This document shows, piece after piece, positions 16,456-24,717 of a DNA stretch of 64,000 nt. A model generated the notes under the pieces. The model was not told the origin of the DNA, did not search any database, and worked only from the letters and a program-made list of their open reading frames with translations. The DNA lies in NCBI RefSeq assembly GCF_001458255.1, contig NZ_CYSB01000036.1, forward strand, positions 1 to 64,000. The letters run 5' to 3'. This stretch comes from Thalassovita autumnalis (lineage in GTDB: Bacteria > Pseudomonadota > Alphaproteobacteria > Rhodobacterales > Rhodobacteraceae). Positions within the stretch are counted from its first letter, which is position 1. Each line of letters begins with the position of its first letter. The translations under genes and the position numbers were made by a program.

Positions 16456-17655
16456 ATGGACTTGAGTTACACAGAACAGGAGCTGGCATTTCGCGAGGAC
16501 GTGCGCGATTTCCTGGCCGAACATCTTGACCCGCAGGTGTCACAGAAGGTGCGCACGGGCCGTGAACTGACAAAGGCCGAGATGGAGGGCTGGCACGCAA
16601 CGCTGCACGCCCGCGGTTGGCTGGCGCAGAACTGGCCAAAATCCCACGGTGGGGCGGAGTGGACTGCGGTGCAGCGGTTCATCTACGAAGAAGAGGCCGC
16701 CCGCGCCTCGGCGCCGCGGATTGTTCCTTTTGGCCTTTCGATGCTGGCACCAGTGCTGATGGAATTTGGCAGCAAAGAACAGCAGGACCGGTGGTTGCCG
16801 CGTATTCTGTCTGGTGAGGATTGGTGGTGTCAGGGCTATTCTGAACCGGGGGCAGGGTCCGATTTGGCCAGCCTCAAAACCCGCGCGGTCCGGGATGGGG
16901 ACCACTATGTGGTGAACGGTCAAAAAACCTGGACCACGCTGGGACAGTTCGCCAACATGATCTTCTGCCTCGTGCGCACCGATACCGAGTGCAAACCCCA
17001 GGAAGGCATCAGCTTCTTGTTGATTGATATGGACACCCCCGGTGTGGAGGTGCGCCCGATTGTGCTGTTGGATGGCACGCCCGAGGTGAACGAGGTCTGG
17101 CTGACAGACGTACGTGTGCCGGTCGAAAACCTGGTCGGGGAGGAAAACAAAGGCTGGACCTATGCCAAGTACCTGCTGACCCATGAACGTACCAATATCG
17201 CAGGGGTTGGCTTCTGTCAGGCGGGGCTTGATGCCCTGAAGCGGCTGGCACGCACGGCCAATCACAATGGCCGCCCGCTGTCGGAAAACCCCTTGTTCGC
17301 TGCACGGATTGCGCAGGTGGAAATTGAACTGATGGCGCTGGCCACGTCCAATCTGCGCATCTTGGCAGCTGCCGGCGCTGGCCGGGCACCGGGTGTTGAG
17401 GCGTCGATGCTGAAGGTGAAAGGCACTGACATCCGTCAGGCAATCAACGATTTGGCCCGGCGTGCTGTCGGTCCCTACGCAATGCCTTTTGCCTCCGAAG
17501 ACGTGGAGGGCAGCAACGCACCTTTGCCCGATCCATTGAATGCCGGGGCGGTGACAAAGGCGTATCTCAACAACCGCAAGATCTCGATCTTTGGGGGTGC
17601 GAATGAGGTGCAGAAAAACATCATTGCCAAGACGGCACTGGGAGGTCGGGGATGA
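16456..17655 (+). CDS. Acyl-CoA dehydrogenase, large (PimC-like) subunit
   Basis: A 399-residue acyl-CoA dehydrogenase with GYSEPGAGSDLASLKTRA (about 130-147), VNGQKTWTTLGQFANMIFCL and the closing block KISIFGGANEVQKNIIAKTA. The C-terminal position that holds the catalytic Glu in medium-chain enzymes (YEGT) reads FGGA here. The Glu in LLTHERTNIAGVG (about residue 238) sits where isovaleryl- and PimC-type enzymes carry theirs. It overlaps the next, shorter dehydrogenase by four bases, which suggests a heteromeric enzyme. The substrate is unknown; dicarboxylyl, branched or alicyclic CoA esters are typical of this type. Confidence 0.88.
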   Translation: MDLSYTEQELAFREDVRDFLAEHLDPQVSQKVRTGRELTKAEMEGWHATLHARGWLAQNWPKSHGGAEWTAVQRFIYEEEAARASAPRIVPFGLSMLAPVLMEFGSKEQQDRWLPRILSGEDWWCQGYSEPGAGSDLASLKTRAVRDGDHYVVNGQKTWTTLGQFANMIFCLVRTDTECKPQEGISFLLIDMDTPGVEVRPIVLLDGTPEVNEVWLTDVRVPVENLVGEENKGWTYAKYLLTHERTNIAGVGFCQAGLDALKRLARTANHNGRPLSENPLFAARIAQVEIELMALATSNLRILAAAGAGRAPGVEASMLKVKGTDIRQAINDLARRAVGPYAMPFASEDVEGSNAPLPDPLNAGAVTKAYLNNRKISIFGGANEVQKNIIAKTALGGRG

Positions 17656-18779
17656 ATTTTGATCTGAGTGACGAACGTCAAATGCTGTCGGATACGCTGC
17701 GGCGGTTTCTGGCGGACAAGTACAGCAGCACGCTCAGGAATGAGGTGCTGTCTGATCCTGCCGGTCTGTCCCGTGAGATCTGGTCTCAGCTGGCAGAGCT
17801 GGGCGTGATCGGCGCGCTGTTTGATGAAGCGCAGGGCGGCTTTGGTGGGGCAGGCGGTGACATCGCTGTGGTGTTTGAGGAACTGGGCCGCGCAGGCGTG
17901 GTTGAGCCGGTGCTGGACACTGCCGTTCTGGCCGGCGGGATCATCGCGGACCTTGGCAACGCTGACCAACAGGCACTGGTCGAACAGATCATCGCGGGCG
18001 AATTGCATGTCGCGCTTGCGCATGGCGAACCTGAGGCGCGCTATGACCTGCCCTATGTGACCTGCCGCGCCGCAGAGGATGCGGAAGGTATCCGTCTGGA
18101 GGGGCGCAAGGCCGTGGTCGTGAACGCGGAGGCGTCTGAGTATCTGATCGTTTCCGCGCGTGAGGCTGGTGGGCTGAGGGATTGGGAAGGCATCTCGTTG
18201 TTCTTGGTGCCACGTGACACTGCAGGTTTGGTCTTGCAGGGCTATGCGCTTGCCTCTAGGGGACGCGCGGCTGAGGTGGTTCTGGACGGCGTGACCCTGA
18301 CGCCCGAGATGCGCCTTGGCACGGCGGGGCAGGGCGGGGATGCCCTGACCAAGGCAATGGCCCGATCCGCAGTGGCGCAAATGGCGGAAACGCTGGGCGC
18401 CATGCACACGGCCTGTGAAATGACACAGGATTATCTGATGACGCGGCGCCAGTTTGGCAAACCTCTGGGCAGTTTTCAGGCCTTGCAACACCGCGTTGCT
18501 GAGATGCTGATAGAAATGGAGCAGGCACGTTCCGCAACGATCAATGCCCTGGGCCATCTCGACGGCCCGGATCGGGATCGCCAGATCAGCGCGGCCAAGG
18601 CGTTGATGGGGCAGATCGGCAAACGCATCGCCGAAGAAAGCATTCAGATGCACGGCGGTATCGCGATGACGCAGGAATATGATCTGGCACATTTCGCCAA
18701 ACGCATCATCATGGGCGATCATCGTTTCGGTGACAGCGATTATCACCTGGAGCGGTTTATTGACCTCTCCGCAGCTTGA
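17652..18779 (+). CDS. Acyl-CoA dehydrogenase, small (PimD-like) subunit
   Basis: A 375-residue acyl-CoA dehydrogenase relative: MNFDLSDERQMLSDTLRRFL, LAELGVIGALFDEAQGGFGG, TRRQFGKPLGSFQALQHRVA (the FAD-contact block) and ESIQMHGGIAMTQEYDLAHF. I see no catalytic Glu at either usual site: helix G reads LTKAMARSAVAQMAE and the C-terminus FGDSDYHLERF. That is expected of the non-catalytic half of a PimCD-like or FadE-pair heteromer. It starts inside the end of the large-subunit gene, and the thioesterase frame overlaps its own end. Confidence 0.86.
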   Translation: MNFDLSDERQMLSDTLRRFLADKYSSTLRNEVLSDPAGLSREIWSQLAELGVIGALFDEAQGGFGGAGGDIAVVFEELGRAGVVEPVLDTAVLAGGIIADLGNADQQALVEQIIAGELHVALAHGEPEARYDLPYVTCRAAEDAEGIRLEGRKAVVVNAEASEYLIVSAREAGGLRDWEGISLFLVPRDTAGLVLQGYALASRGRAAEVVLDGVTLTPEMRLGTAGQGGDALTKAMARSAVAQMAETLGAMHTACEMTQDYLMTRRQFGKPLGSFQALQHRVAEMLIEMEQARSATINALGHLDGPDRDRQISAAKALMGQIGKRIAEESIQMHGGIAMTQEYDLAHFAKRIIMGDHRFGDSDYHLERFIDLSAA

Positions 18780-19179
18780 CTTGACCTCAACAGGCGCCCG
18801 CGCGCTGGTGGGCTATGACATAGAAACGGACCCTCAGGGGGATGTTCTGGTCTCGCTCTCCATCGGCGGGCAGCACCTCAATCGGGTGGACACTCTGCAC
18901 GGTGGCATTGTGTCGATGTTGCTGGATACGGCGATGGGTGTGGCGGCGTCGCGCCATTTTCAGACGGGGGATAGTTTGCCCCAGGTGGTGACCCTGTCGC
19001 TGACAACCGATTTCCTCAGCGCTGCGCCATCGGGGCAGCGGGTTGTGGCGCGTGGCTGGATTGATGGGGGTGGTCACAAGATCTGTTACGCCAAGGCGGA
19101 ACTGCGGGGCGAGGCCGAGGAGGGTCGCCTCTACGCCAGCGGTTCTTCGGTGCTGAAACGTGTGAGGGATCGCGAATGA
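18760..19179 (+). CDS. Hotdog-fold (PaaI-type) acyl-CoA thioesterase
   Basis: A hotdog thioesterase of about 139 residues. The PaaI-type active block is LNRVDTLHGGIVSMLLDTAM, followed by VVTLSLTTDFLSAAPSGQRV and a last strand with ICYAKAELRG. There is no ATG before the domain. TTG at 18760 has GGAG seven bases ahead and gives a 20-base overlap with the dehydrogenase gene; TTG at 18781, just after that gene's stop, is the alternative. The enzyme probably releases CoA from a dead-end or final acyl-CoA of the pathway. It overlaps the next crotonase gene by four bases. Confidence 0.8.
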   Translation: MTSPQLDLTSTGARALVGYDIETDPQGDVLVSLSIGGQHLNRVDTLHGGIVSMLLDTAMGVAASRHFQTGDSLPQVVTLSLTTDFLSAAPSGQRVVARGWIDGGGHKICYAKAELRGEAEEGRLYASGSSVLKRVRDRE

Positions 19180-19943
19180 CGCGGTTTGAGGACCGGGGCG
19201 ATCGGTTGATCGTTTGGAACGGCAACAGCACCCGGCGCGGCGCGCTGACCCCTGAACTGTATCAGGCCATCCAACAGGCCGTGGAGATGGCAGCCCGTCC
19301 TGACGTGCGCGCCATCATCTTGACGGCCGAGGGGGGCTTTTTCTGCGCCGGGGGTGATCTGAATGCACTGCAAGAGCGCCGCGCCCTGTCCATCGAAGAA
19401 CGCCACGCACGGATTGAGCTTTTGCATGATGTGACCCGGGCGATCCGCGCCTGCCCGGTGCCGGTGATTGCGGCGGTTGAAGGCGGCGCGGCCGGGGCTG
19501 GGTTTTCATTGGCTCTGGCCTGCGATCTGATCGTGGCGGGTGAGGATGCAACCTTTACTGCGTCTTACGTCAAGGCGGGGTTGGTGCCCGATGGTGGCCT
19601 GACGGCTGCCTTGGCCCGCAGTGTGCCGCGACACCTTGCGATGGAGCTGTGCCTGATGGGCCAGCCCGTAACCTCGGCCCGTTTGCAGGCATTGGGGGTT
19701 GTCAGTCAAATCGTGCCCACGGGGCAGGTATTGTCCGCGGCGCATACACTGGCTGACAGGCTGGCCAAGGGGCCTGCTGTTGCGCAGGGACAAATCCGCG
19801 CATTGGTTGCGCAAGCCTATGACCAAACCGAGCAGGACCAACTGAACAGTGAACGGGACGCGATGGCAGTCGCGATTGGTGCTGATGAGGCTGCAGAAGG
19901 GATTGCGGCCTTTTTAGAGAAACGAAAACCGAGGTATTCTTAA
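19176..19943 (+). CDS. Enoyl-CoA hydratase/isomerase family protein
   Basis: A 255-residue crotonase: AIILTAEGGFFCAGGDLNAL (first oxyanion block, about 46-65), AAVEGGAAGAGFSLALACDL (second block), FTASYVKAGLVPDGGLTAAL (acid region), then IVPTGQVLSAAHTLADRLAK and EGIAAFLEKRKPRYS. It is likely to hydrate the enoyl-CoA made by the dehydrogenase pair, or to isomerise or open a ring. It shares four bases with the thioesterase and one with the next gene. No 3-hydroxyacyl-CoA dehydrogenase gene lies in the operon, so that step must be supplied elsewhere or is not needed. Confidence 0.88.
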   Translation: MTRFEDRGDRLIVWNGNSTRRGALTPELYQAIQQAVEMAARPDVRAIILTAEGGFFCAGGDLNALQERRALSIEERHARIELLHDVTRAIRACPVPVIAAVEGGAAGAGFSLALACDLIVAGEDATFTASYVKAGLVPDGGLTAALARSVPRHLAMELCLMGQPVTSARLQALGVVSQIVPTGQVLSAAHTLADRLAKGPAVAQGQIRALVAQAYDQTEQDQLNSERDAMAVAIGADEAAEGIAAFLEKRKPRYS

Positions 19944-20950
19944 TGAGTTGGAACACGGCCGTGACCCAGACCTTTGGGATCCGTCTGCCTGTTGTGGCGG
20001 GGGGGCTGCAATGGTTGGCAGACGCGGAATATGTGGCTGCTGCAGGCCGCGCCGGTGCCATTGGCTTCATGACTGCGGCAAGTTTTGGCGGCGATCAGGC
20101 GGCGCTGCGCGCTGAGATCGCCAAAGCGCGTAAACTATGCGGGGCGGCGCCCTTTGGGGTGAATGTGTCAATGCTGCCGAAACTGGTTCCGGGTGAGCAG
20201 ACCGAAGATATCTTTCGCCTGATTGCAGACGAAGGCGTGCCGTTTGTGGAAACCTCAGGGCGCAACCCTGAACCCTATATGGAACTGTTGAAATCCCTTG
20301 GCCTTGTGGTGATCCACAAGGTTCCGGCGGTGCGCTATGCGTTGAAGGCGCAAGAGGCTGGTGTGGATATGGTTTCCATTGTTGGGGCCGAATGTGGCGG
20401 TCACCCGGGGATGGATATGATCGGCAGTTTCGTTAACGCGGCCATGGCTGAGCGGGCTCTGCGTATTCCGTATTTGATTGGTGGCGGCGTGGGGCACGGG
20501 GCGCAATTGGTTGCGGCGCTGGCAATGGGAGCCTCTGGCGTTGTGATGGGCACCCGGCTGCTGGTTTCAGATGAAATCAATGCCCATCCGGATTTTAAAT
20601 CCGCGCTTGTATCTGCCAGTGAACGCGACACGGCGTTAACCATGCAGTCGGTGCGCAATACCGTGCGCAGTCTGGCGAATGAAACAACGGCTGCGTTAAA
20701 TCAGTTGGAGGCCAGCACCCCCAACCTGACGATCCAGGATCTTTTGCCTCTGGCCTCCGGTCAGATCGGGCGTAAGGCCTATGAAACCGGCGATGTGTCG
20801 CGCGGGATCCTTTCGGCTGGGCATGCGCTGGGATTAACGGATCGTTGCGGGCCGATGGCTGATATTCTGTACCAATTCGAAAACGAGGCGCTGGCGGCGC
20901 TGGGACGCTTGGACAGCGTTAACACTATGACCACTGAAGGGGCAGTATGA
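19943..20950 (+). CDS. Nitronate monooxygenase / 2-nitropropane dioxygenase family protein
   Basis: A 335-residue FMN TIM-barrel protein: LPVVAGGLQWLADAEYVAAA, GAIGFMTAASFGG, PFGVNVSMLP, ECGGHPGMDMIGSF, IPYLIGGGVGHGAQLVAALA and GASGVVMGTRLLVSDEINAH, the FMN-phosphate-binding region. True nitronate oxidation uses a catalytic His in a motif such as AxGxHxG; here the region reads GAECGGHPG, which keeps it. In acyl-CoA operons, family members can instead act as enoyl- or ring-reducing flavoenzymes, for example IpdC in steroid ring degradation. The activity is therefore open. It is coupled to its neighbours by 1- and 4-base overlaps. Confidence 0.82.
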   Translation: MSWNTAVTQTFGIRLPVVAGGLQWLADAEYVAAAGRAGAIGFMTAASFGGDQAALRAEIAKARKLCGAAPFGVNVSMLPKLVPGEQTEDIFRLIADEGVPFVETSGRNPEPYMELLKSLGLVVIHKVPAVRYALKAQEAGVDMVSIVGAECGGHPGMDMIGSFVNAAMAERALRIPYLIGGGVGHGAQLVAALAMGASGVVMGTRLLVSDEINAHPDFKSALVSASERDTALTMQSVRNTVRSLANETTAALNQLEASTPNLTIQDLLPLASGQIGRKAYETGDVSRGILSAGHALGLTDRCGPMADILYQFENEALAALGRLDSVNTMTTEGAV

Positions 20951-22461
20951 GTATGGCATCAGAACGGTTTTCACGCTGGCATGACGCGCTGCAGCACCAA
21001 TACGAAACACGGCCCGCCGCACCCGCCTATTCGGATCGGGCAGGGTTGTGTTGGTCTTGGGCAGACCTTGATAGGGCCGTTTCCGACCTGACGCAGGCCT
21101 TGTCCCAGGCCGGGGTTTGCGCAACAGATCGGGTGTTGTTGCTGGCGGAAAACAGCGCTGAGGCAATAGCGACGCTTTTTGCCTGTTCGCGTCTTGGTGC
21201 CGTTGTCATCCCGTTTAATGCCCGCCAAACCGCGCCCGAAGTCGAAAAGATCATCAATCACGCCACCCCGGCTGCCGTTGTCATCACCTCTGCCATTTCC
21301 GCCGAAGCAGAGGCACATGCCGCACGTTTGGGCGCGCAGCCAATCCGCGGGGCCTTTGGGGTGTTGTCACTGCTGCAGGCTGCGACGGACCCCGATCCGG
21401 ATCTTACCGATGTGGCCTGCATCCTTTACACCACCGGTACAACGGGGGATCCGAAAGGGGTGATGCTGACGCATTCCAACCTGCTGTTTGGGGGCCGTGC
21501 CAGTGCCGAACTGCGCCATATGTCACCCGATGATCTGGTCTATGGCGCCCTGCCGATCACGCATGTCTTTGGTCTGGCCTCAATCGTGACGGCCTGCGCA
21601 ATTGCGGGGGCTCATGTCCGGTTGGAGGCGCGGTTCTCGGCCGAAAAGCTATACAATGCCTTGCAGGACGGGGTTTCGCTGCTGTCAGCGGTTCCGCAAA
21701 TGCATGCTTTGCTGATGCAGTATGTCAAAGAACGGGGATTGACCGATTTGAACTCGCCCGCGCTGCGCTATGTGTCATCAGGCGGCGCACCGCTGGACCC
21801 GGATTGGAAACGCAAAGCTGAGGCCTTCTACCGTGTTGCGCTGCAAAACGGGTATGGGATGACGGAAACCACGGCCGGGATTTGCGCCACGGACAACGAT
21901 CTGGGCGATCCCGATATCTCCACCGGGCCGCCATTGCCGGGGGTGTCTGTCCGTATTGAGGGGGATCAGGACACCGGGGGCGACATCTACACATCAGGCC
22001 CCCACATCATGCAGGGCTATTTCCGCAACCCGGTCGCGACCGAAGAGGCGCTGAGGGAGGGCTGGCTCAAAACCGGCGATATTGGCCGGTTCGACGCACA
22101 GGGCCACCTGCATATTCTGGGGCGCTCCAAGGAGTTGATTATTCATGGCGGGTTCAACGTCTATCCCCCCGAAGTCGAAGCTGCCCTCTCCGAGCATCCG
22201 AAGGTGATCCAAGCCGCCGTGATCGGACATGTTGTGAAAGGTGATGAAAAGGTCATTGCCGTCTGTCAGGTTGCGCCTGGGGACCAGCCCGACGAAGAAG
22301 ATCTGCGGGGGTTCGTCGCGTCACGCTTGGCTGGGTATAAGCGCCCCAGCGCCTATATCTTTGCCAGCGAATTGCCCGCAGCGCCAACAGGAAAGATCCT
22401 AAAACACAAACTGCGCCAAGCGTTTGCCTCCCATCTGGCGGGGATTGAACGGGAGACGTGA
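20947..22461 (+). CDS. Acyl-CoA synthetase (AMP-forming)
   Basis: A 504-residue acid-CoA ligase. The ATP loop ILYTTGTTGDPKGVMLTHSN is near 158-177, QNGYGMTETTAGI is near 301, LKTGDIGRFDAQGHLHILGR follows, and the catalytic Lys is in APTGKILKHKLRQAF. It should activate the acid imported by the TRAP system, giving the substrate for the dehydrogenase pair. It is the last gene of the operon; its ATG overlaps the previous gene by four bases. It is too general a type to predict the acid. Confidence 0.9.
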   Translation: MSMASERFSRWHDALQHQYETRPAAPAYSDRAGLCWSWADLDRAVSDLTQALSQAGVCATDRVLLLAENSAEAIATLFACSRLGAVVIPFNARQTAPEVEKIINHATPAAVVITSAISAEAEAHAARLGAQPIRGAFGVLSLLQAATDPDPDLTDVACILYTTGTTGDPKGVMLTHSNLLFGGRASAELRHMSPDDLVYGALPITHVFGLASIVTACAIAGAHVRLEARFSAEKLYNALQDGVSLLSAVPQMHALLMQYVKERGLTDLNSPALRYVSSGGAPLDPDWKRKAEAFYRVALQNGYGMTETTAGICATDNDLGDPDISTGPPLPGVSVRIEGDQDTGGDIYTSGPHIMQGYFRNPVATEEALREGWLKTGDIGRFDAQGHLHILGRSKELIIHGGFNVYPPEVEAALSEHPKVIQAAVIGHVVKGDEKVIAVCQVAPGDQPDEEDLRGFVASRLAGYKRPSAYIFASELPAAPTGKILKHKLRQAFASHLAGIERET

Positions 22462-23014
22462 CCTTAGTTGGAGCATCACTAAAATGCCTGTCGCTTTCGG
22501 CTTGCTCCGTAATCGCGGCTGGCGTTAAGGGCAGGTTTCTCTGATCTTCATAGGGAGCGTGCCCAATCGTCTCGGAATTTTGGGAGTGAACGCATCTGAT
22601 CTATCTGGCCCCCGATGGACACAGAATTTGGCTGAGGTCCCGGTGGTATTGGGATTGGGGCGGAAACGGATGTGCCGCGCGTGTGGCTGGCGGAGCAGAC
22701 CGTGGATCAGCACCACGCGGCACTCCGGTTCATGGAGGAGGGTTTGCACGGGAAACCCCTCGATCGGCTTGCAATCCGGGATGTAGGTCGGGTGCGCTCG
22801 GCCCTGATGGGGGCCTTGGATGAGGAGTATTAGGCAGTTCATTTTGGTCTCCGTCACCCCATTTGTGCGACAAAGCCAGTGAACTCGGGGGCGCCGGTAA
22901 GAGACCCCGTTTGAGCACGCTGGATGAAGTCGGGGGCGGTAAAGGCCGGGCGCTTCGGTTTCCTTATCTGGCGAGCAGAACCTCTGCGGGGGCACTGAGC
23001 GGGGGGAGGGTAGT
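22462..23014. other. Gene-free stretch with an ORF remnant
   Basis: No complete gene is seen in about 550 bases. On the plus strand at about 22608-22833 a frame reads MDTEFG, a TGA stop, then GPGGIGIGAETDVPRVWLAE and LRFMEEGLHGKPLDRLAIRD up to LMGALDEEY and TAG. The amino acid pattern and codon use look like a once-real gene tail that now carries a stop near its start. I do not recognise the family. Antisense frames here overlap the LysR gene and look spurious. Confidence 0.35.
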
Positions 23015-23917
23015 CTACGCGCTAAGCTCGGCCAGCATCCAATTGCGCAGCGCGACGATGTTTGGGCGTCTCGAATGGGCTTCAGGGTAGACAAGGTAGA
23101 ACGTCGAGCCGAGCGGGATTTCCAGATCAAAAAGCTCCACCACCCGCCCGGCCTGCACATCATTTGCCGACAGAAACCGCCAGCCTAGCACCACCCCGGC
23201 GCCGTCAATCGCGGCTTGCAACCCGTGATCAGGTAGGCTGAAGTGCATCCCGCGCGACGCATCCACGTCTTTGGCGCCGCTGGCATCAAGCCAGGTCTGC
23301 CAGGTTGGCGCATCGGGGTCGAAATCCATCGAGTGATTGTGCAGCAGCACGTGTTTGCGCAGATCTGATGGTGTCTTGATGGCGTTTGGGCCTTCCAGCA
23401 GGCGCGGGCTGCACATCGGTATGACAGACTCATCAAACAGTTTGATCGCTTCAAGGCCGGGCCAGTTGCCGTGACCAAGACGGATGGCCGCGTCAAAATC
23501 ATCACGTTGGAAGTCAACCAACCCAAGGCTGGTTGAAATCAGCACGTCAATCTCGGGGTGCTGGGAATAGAACTTCTGTAGCCTCGGGATCAGCCACATT
23601 GCGGCAAAGGTGGGTGCAACCGTCAGCGCCAGAGAGCCCCCTTTGTCAGCCTCCATCACATGCTCCATGGCCTGATCGAGGTTCACAAAAACCGCATGCA
23701 GTTCTTTAGCCAGCAATTGGCCTGCTTCAACCAGCACCAACCCACGTGTGCGCCGCCGGAACAGCGGCACACCAAGGAAATCTTCCAGCTTTTTGATCTG
23801 GTGACTGATTGCAGCCGGCGTCACCGACAGCTCTTCGGCGGCAGCGACAAAGCTGAGATGACGCGCGGCCGCTTCAAAGGCGCGTAGGGCGTTGAGAGGG
23901 TAATTCTTACGATTCAT
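23015..23917 (-). CDS. LysR-family regulator (GcvA-type)
   Basis: A 300-residue LysR protein. The helix-turn-helix is NALRAFEAAARHLSFVAAAE followed by LSVTPAAISHQIKKLEDFLG and VPLFRRRTRGLVL, the GcvA-like signature. The effector domain contains LALTVAPTFAAMWLIPRLQK and ends ALRNWMLAEL. It is divergent from the PNPOx/hydrolase pair at 24058, with a mirrored 11-base motif in the 140-base gap, so it probably activates that pair and controls itself. Confidence 0.9.
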   Translation of the reverse strand: MNRKNYPLNALRAFEAAARHLSFVAAAEELSVTPAAISHQIKKLEDFLGVPLFRRRTRGLVLVEAGQLLAKELHAVFVNLDQAMEHVMEADKGGSLALTVAPTFAAMWLIPRLQKFYSQHPEIDVLISTSLGLVDFQRDDFDAAIRLGHGNWPGLEAIKLFDESVIPMCSPRLLEGPNAIKTPSDLRKHVLLHNHSMDFDPDAPTWQTWLDASGAKDVDASRGMHFSLPDHGLQAAIDGAGVVLGWRFLSANDVQAGRVVELFDLEIPLGSTFYLVYPEAHSRRPNIVALRNWMLAELSA

Positions 23918-23926
23918 GTCTTTGAC

Positions 23927-24035
23927 TTAGTTTTTCTAATCTTGAGATAGACAACGTCGTTTGTCAAATCTCTTGGTGTCAATCAAACATAGCGTCAGAG
24001 AGCGCCCAAAGGCGCCGTTAACTCAGAAAAACTAA
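23927..24035. promoter_or_regulatory. Mirrored 11-base motif in the LysR/PNPOx divergent promoter
   Basis: TTAGTTTTTCT (23927-23937) lies just upstream of the LysR start, and its exact complement AGAAAAACTAA (24025-24035) lies just upstream of the PNPOx start. The left copy extends to TTAG-N5-CTAA, itself a small palindrome of LysR-box type, and the right copy reads TCAG-N5-CTAA. Two equivalent regulator sites facing the two genes is the simplest reading. Confidence 0.5.
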
Positions 24036-24057
24036 CAAACATCCGAAAGGAAACGCT

Positions 24058-24717
24058 ATGGCACGGGCCTTCGCGACCATCGCCTTTACGCCTGCAGTTC
24101 GCACCCAACAGTCCCGAATGGGATCTGCTGAGGGCTACAGCAAATTCTTAGCTGATGATGTGACACATCCAGATGAACTTGGCCCGCAAGAGGTCGCCTT
24201 CATTGCGGCGCGGGATGGCTTTTATCAGGCCTCCGTCTCCCAGACCGGGTGGCCCTATGTGCAGTACCGCGGTGGTCCTGCCGGTTTCCTGCGGGTGCTG
24301 TCTTCAAATGCCATCGCCTATGCCGATTTCCGGGGCAATCGTCAGTATATCAGCACCGGTAACTTCGCGGGCAATGAGCGCGTTTCGATGATCCTGATGG
24401 ATTATCCAAACCGTCGGCGCCTGAAGATCTGGGGTCGGGTCCGTCTGATCGAAGGTGCGGACAATCCTGAGATCCTGGCGCAACTGCATGACCCATCCTA
24501 TCCGGCGCATCCCGAACGTGCCGTGCTGATCACAGTCGAGGCATTCGACTGGAACTGCCCCAGCCACATCCCCCGCCGCTTCACCCTTGAAGAGGCCGAA
24601 GAAGAATTCGCGGCATTGCGTCGCGAAAATGAGGCCCTGAAGGCCGAAACCAACGCCCTGCGTGCTGCCATTGCGCAGGCAACCCAAAATGTAACCCTGA
24701 AAGGAAAGAAGTCATGA
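24058..24717 (+). CDS. Pyridoxamine 5'-phosphate oxidase-like flavin protein
   Basis: A 219-residue split-barrel protein: [20 protein letters not shown] and [14 protein letters not shown], with [20 protein letters not shown] and [20 protein letters not shown] matching the PNPOx-like group that binds FMN or F420. The last 40 residues ([20 protein letters not shown] and on) form a coiled coil, which is unusual for the fold and may mediate oligomerisation. It shares four bases with the following hydrolase gene. GAAAGGAAA precedes the ATG. The true substrate is unknown; true pyridoxamine phosphate oxidases are shaped differently. Confidence 0.82.
   Translation: MARAFATIAFTPAVRTQQSRMGSAEGYSKFLADDVTHPDELGPQEVAFIAARDGFYQASVSQTGWPYVQYRGGPAGFLRVLSSNAIAYADFRGNRQYISTGNFAGNERVSMILMDYPNRRRLKIWGRVRLIEGADNPEILAQLHDPSYPAHPERAVLITVEAFDWNCPSHIPRRFTLEEAEEEFAALRRENEALKAETNALRAAIAQATQNVTLKGKKS

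Noticed and set aside
17475-18746. A 423-codon minus-strand open frame opposite the small acyl-CoA dehydrogenase
   Set aside because: Same reason: the plus-strand gene is clearly real and coupled to its neighbours, and the antisense translation is His/Arg-rich and featureless.
22525-23163. A 212-codon minus-strand open frame overlapping the end of the LysR gene
   Set aside because: It overlaps the well-supported LysR gene in another frame and shows no family pattern.
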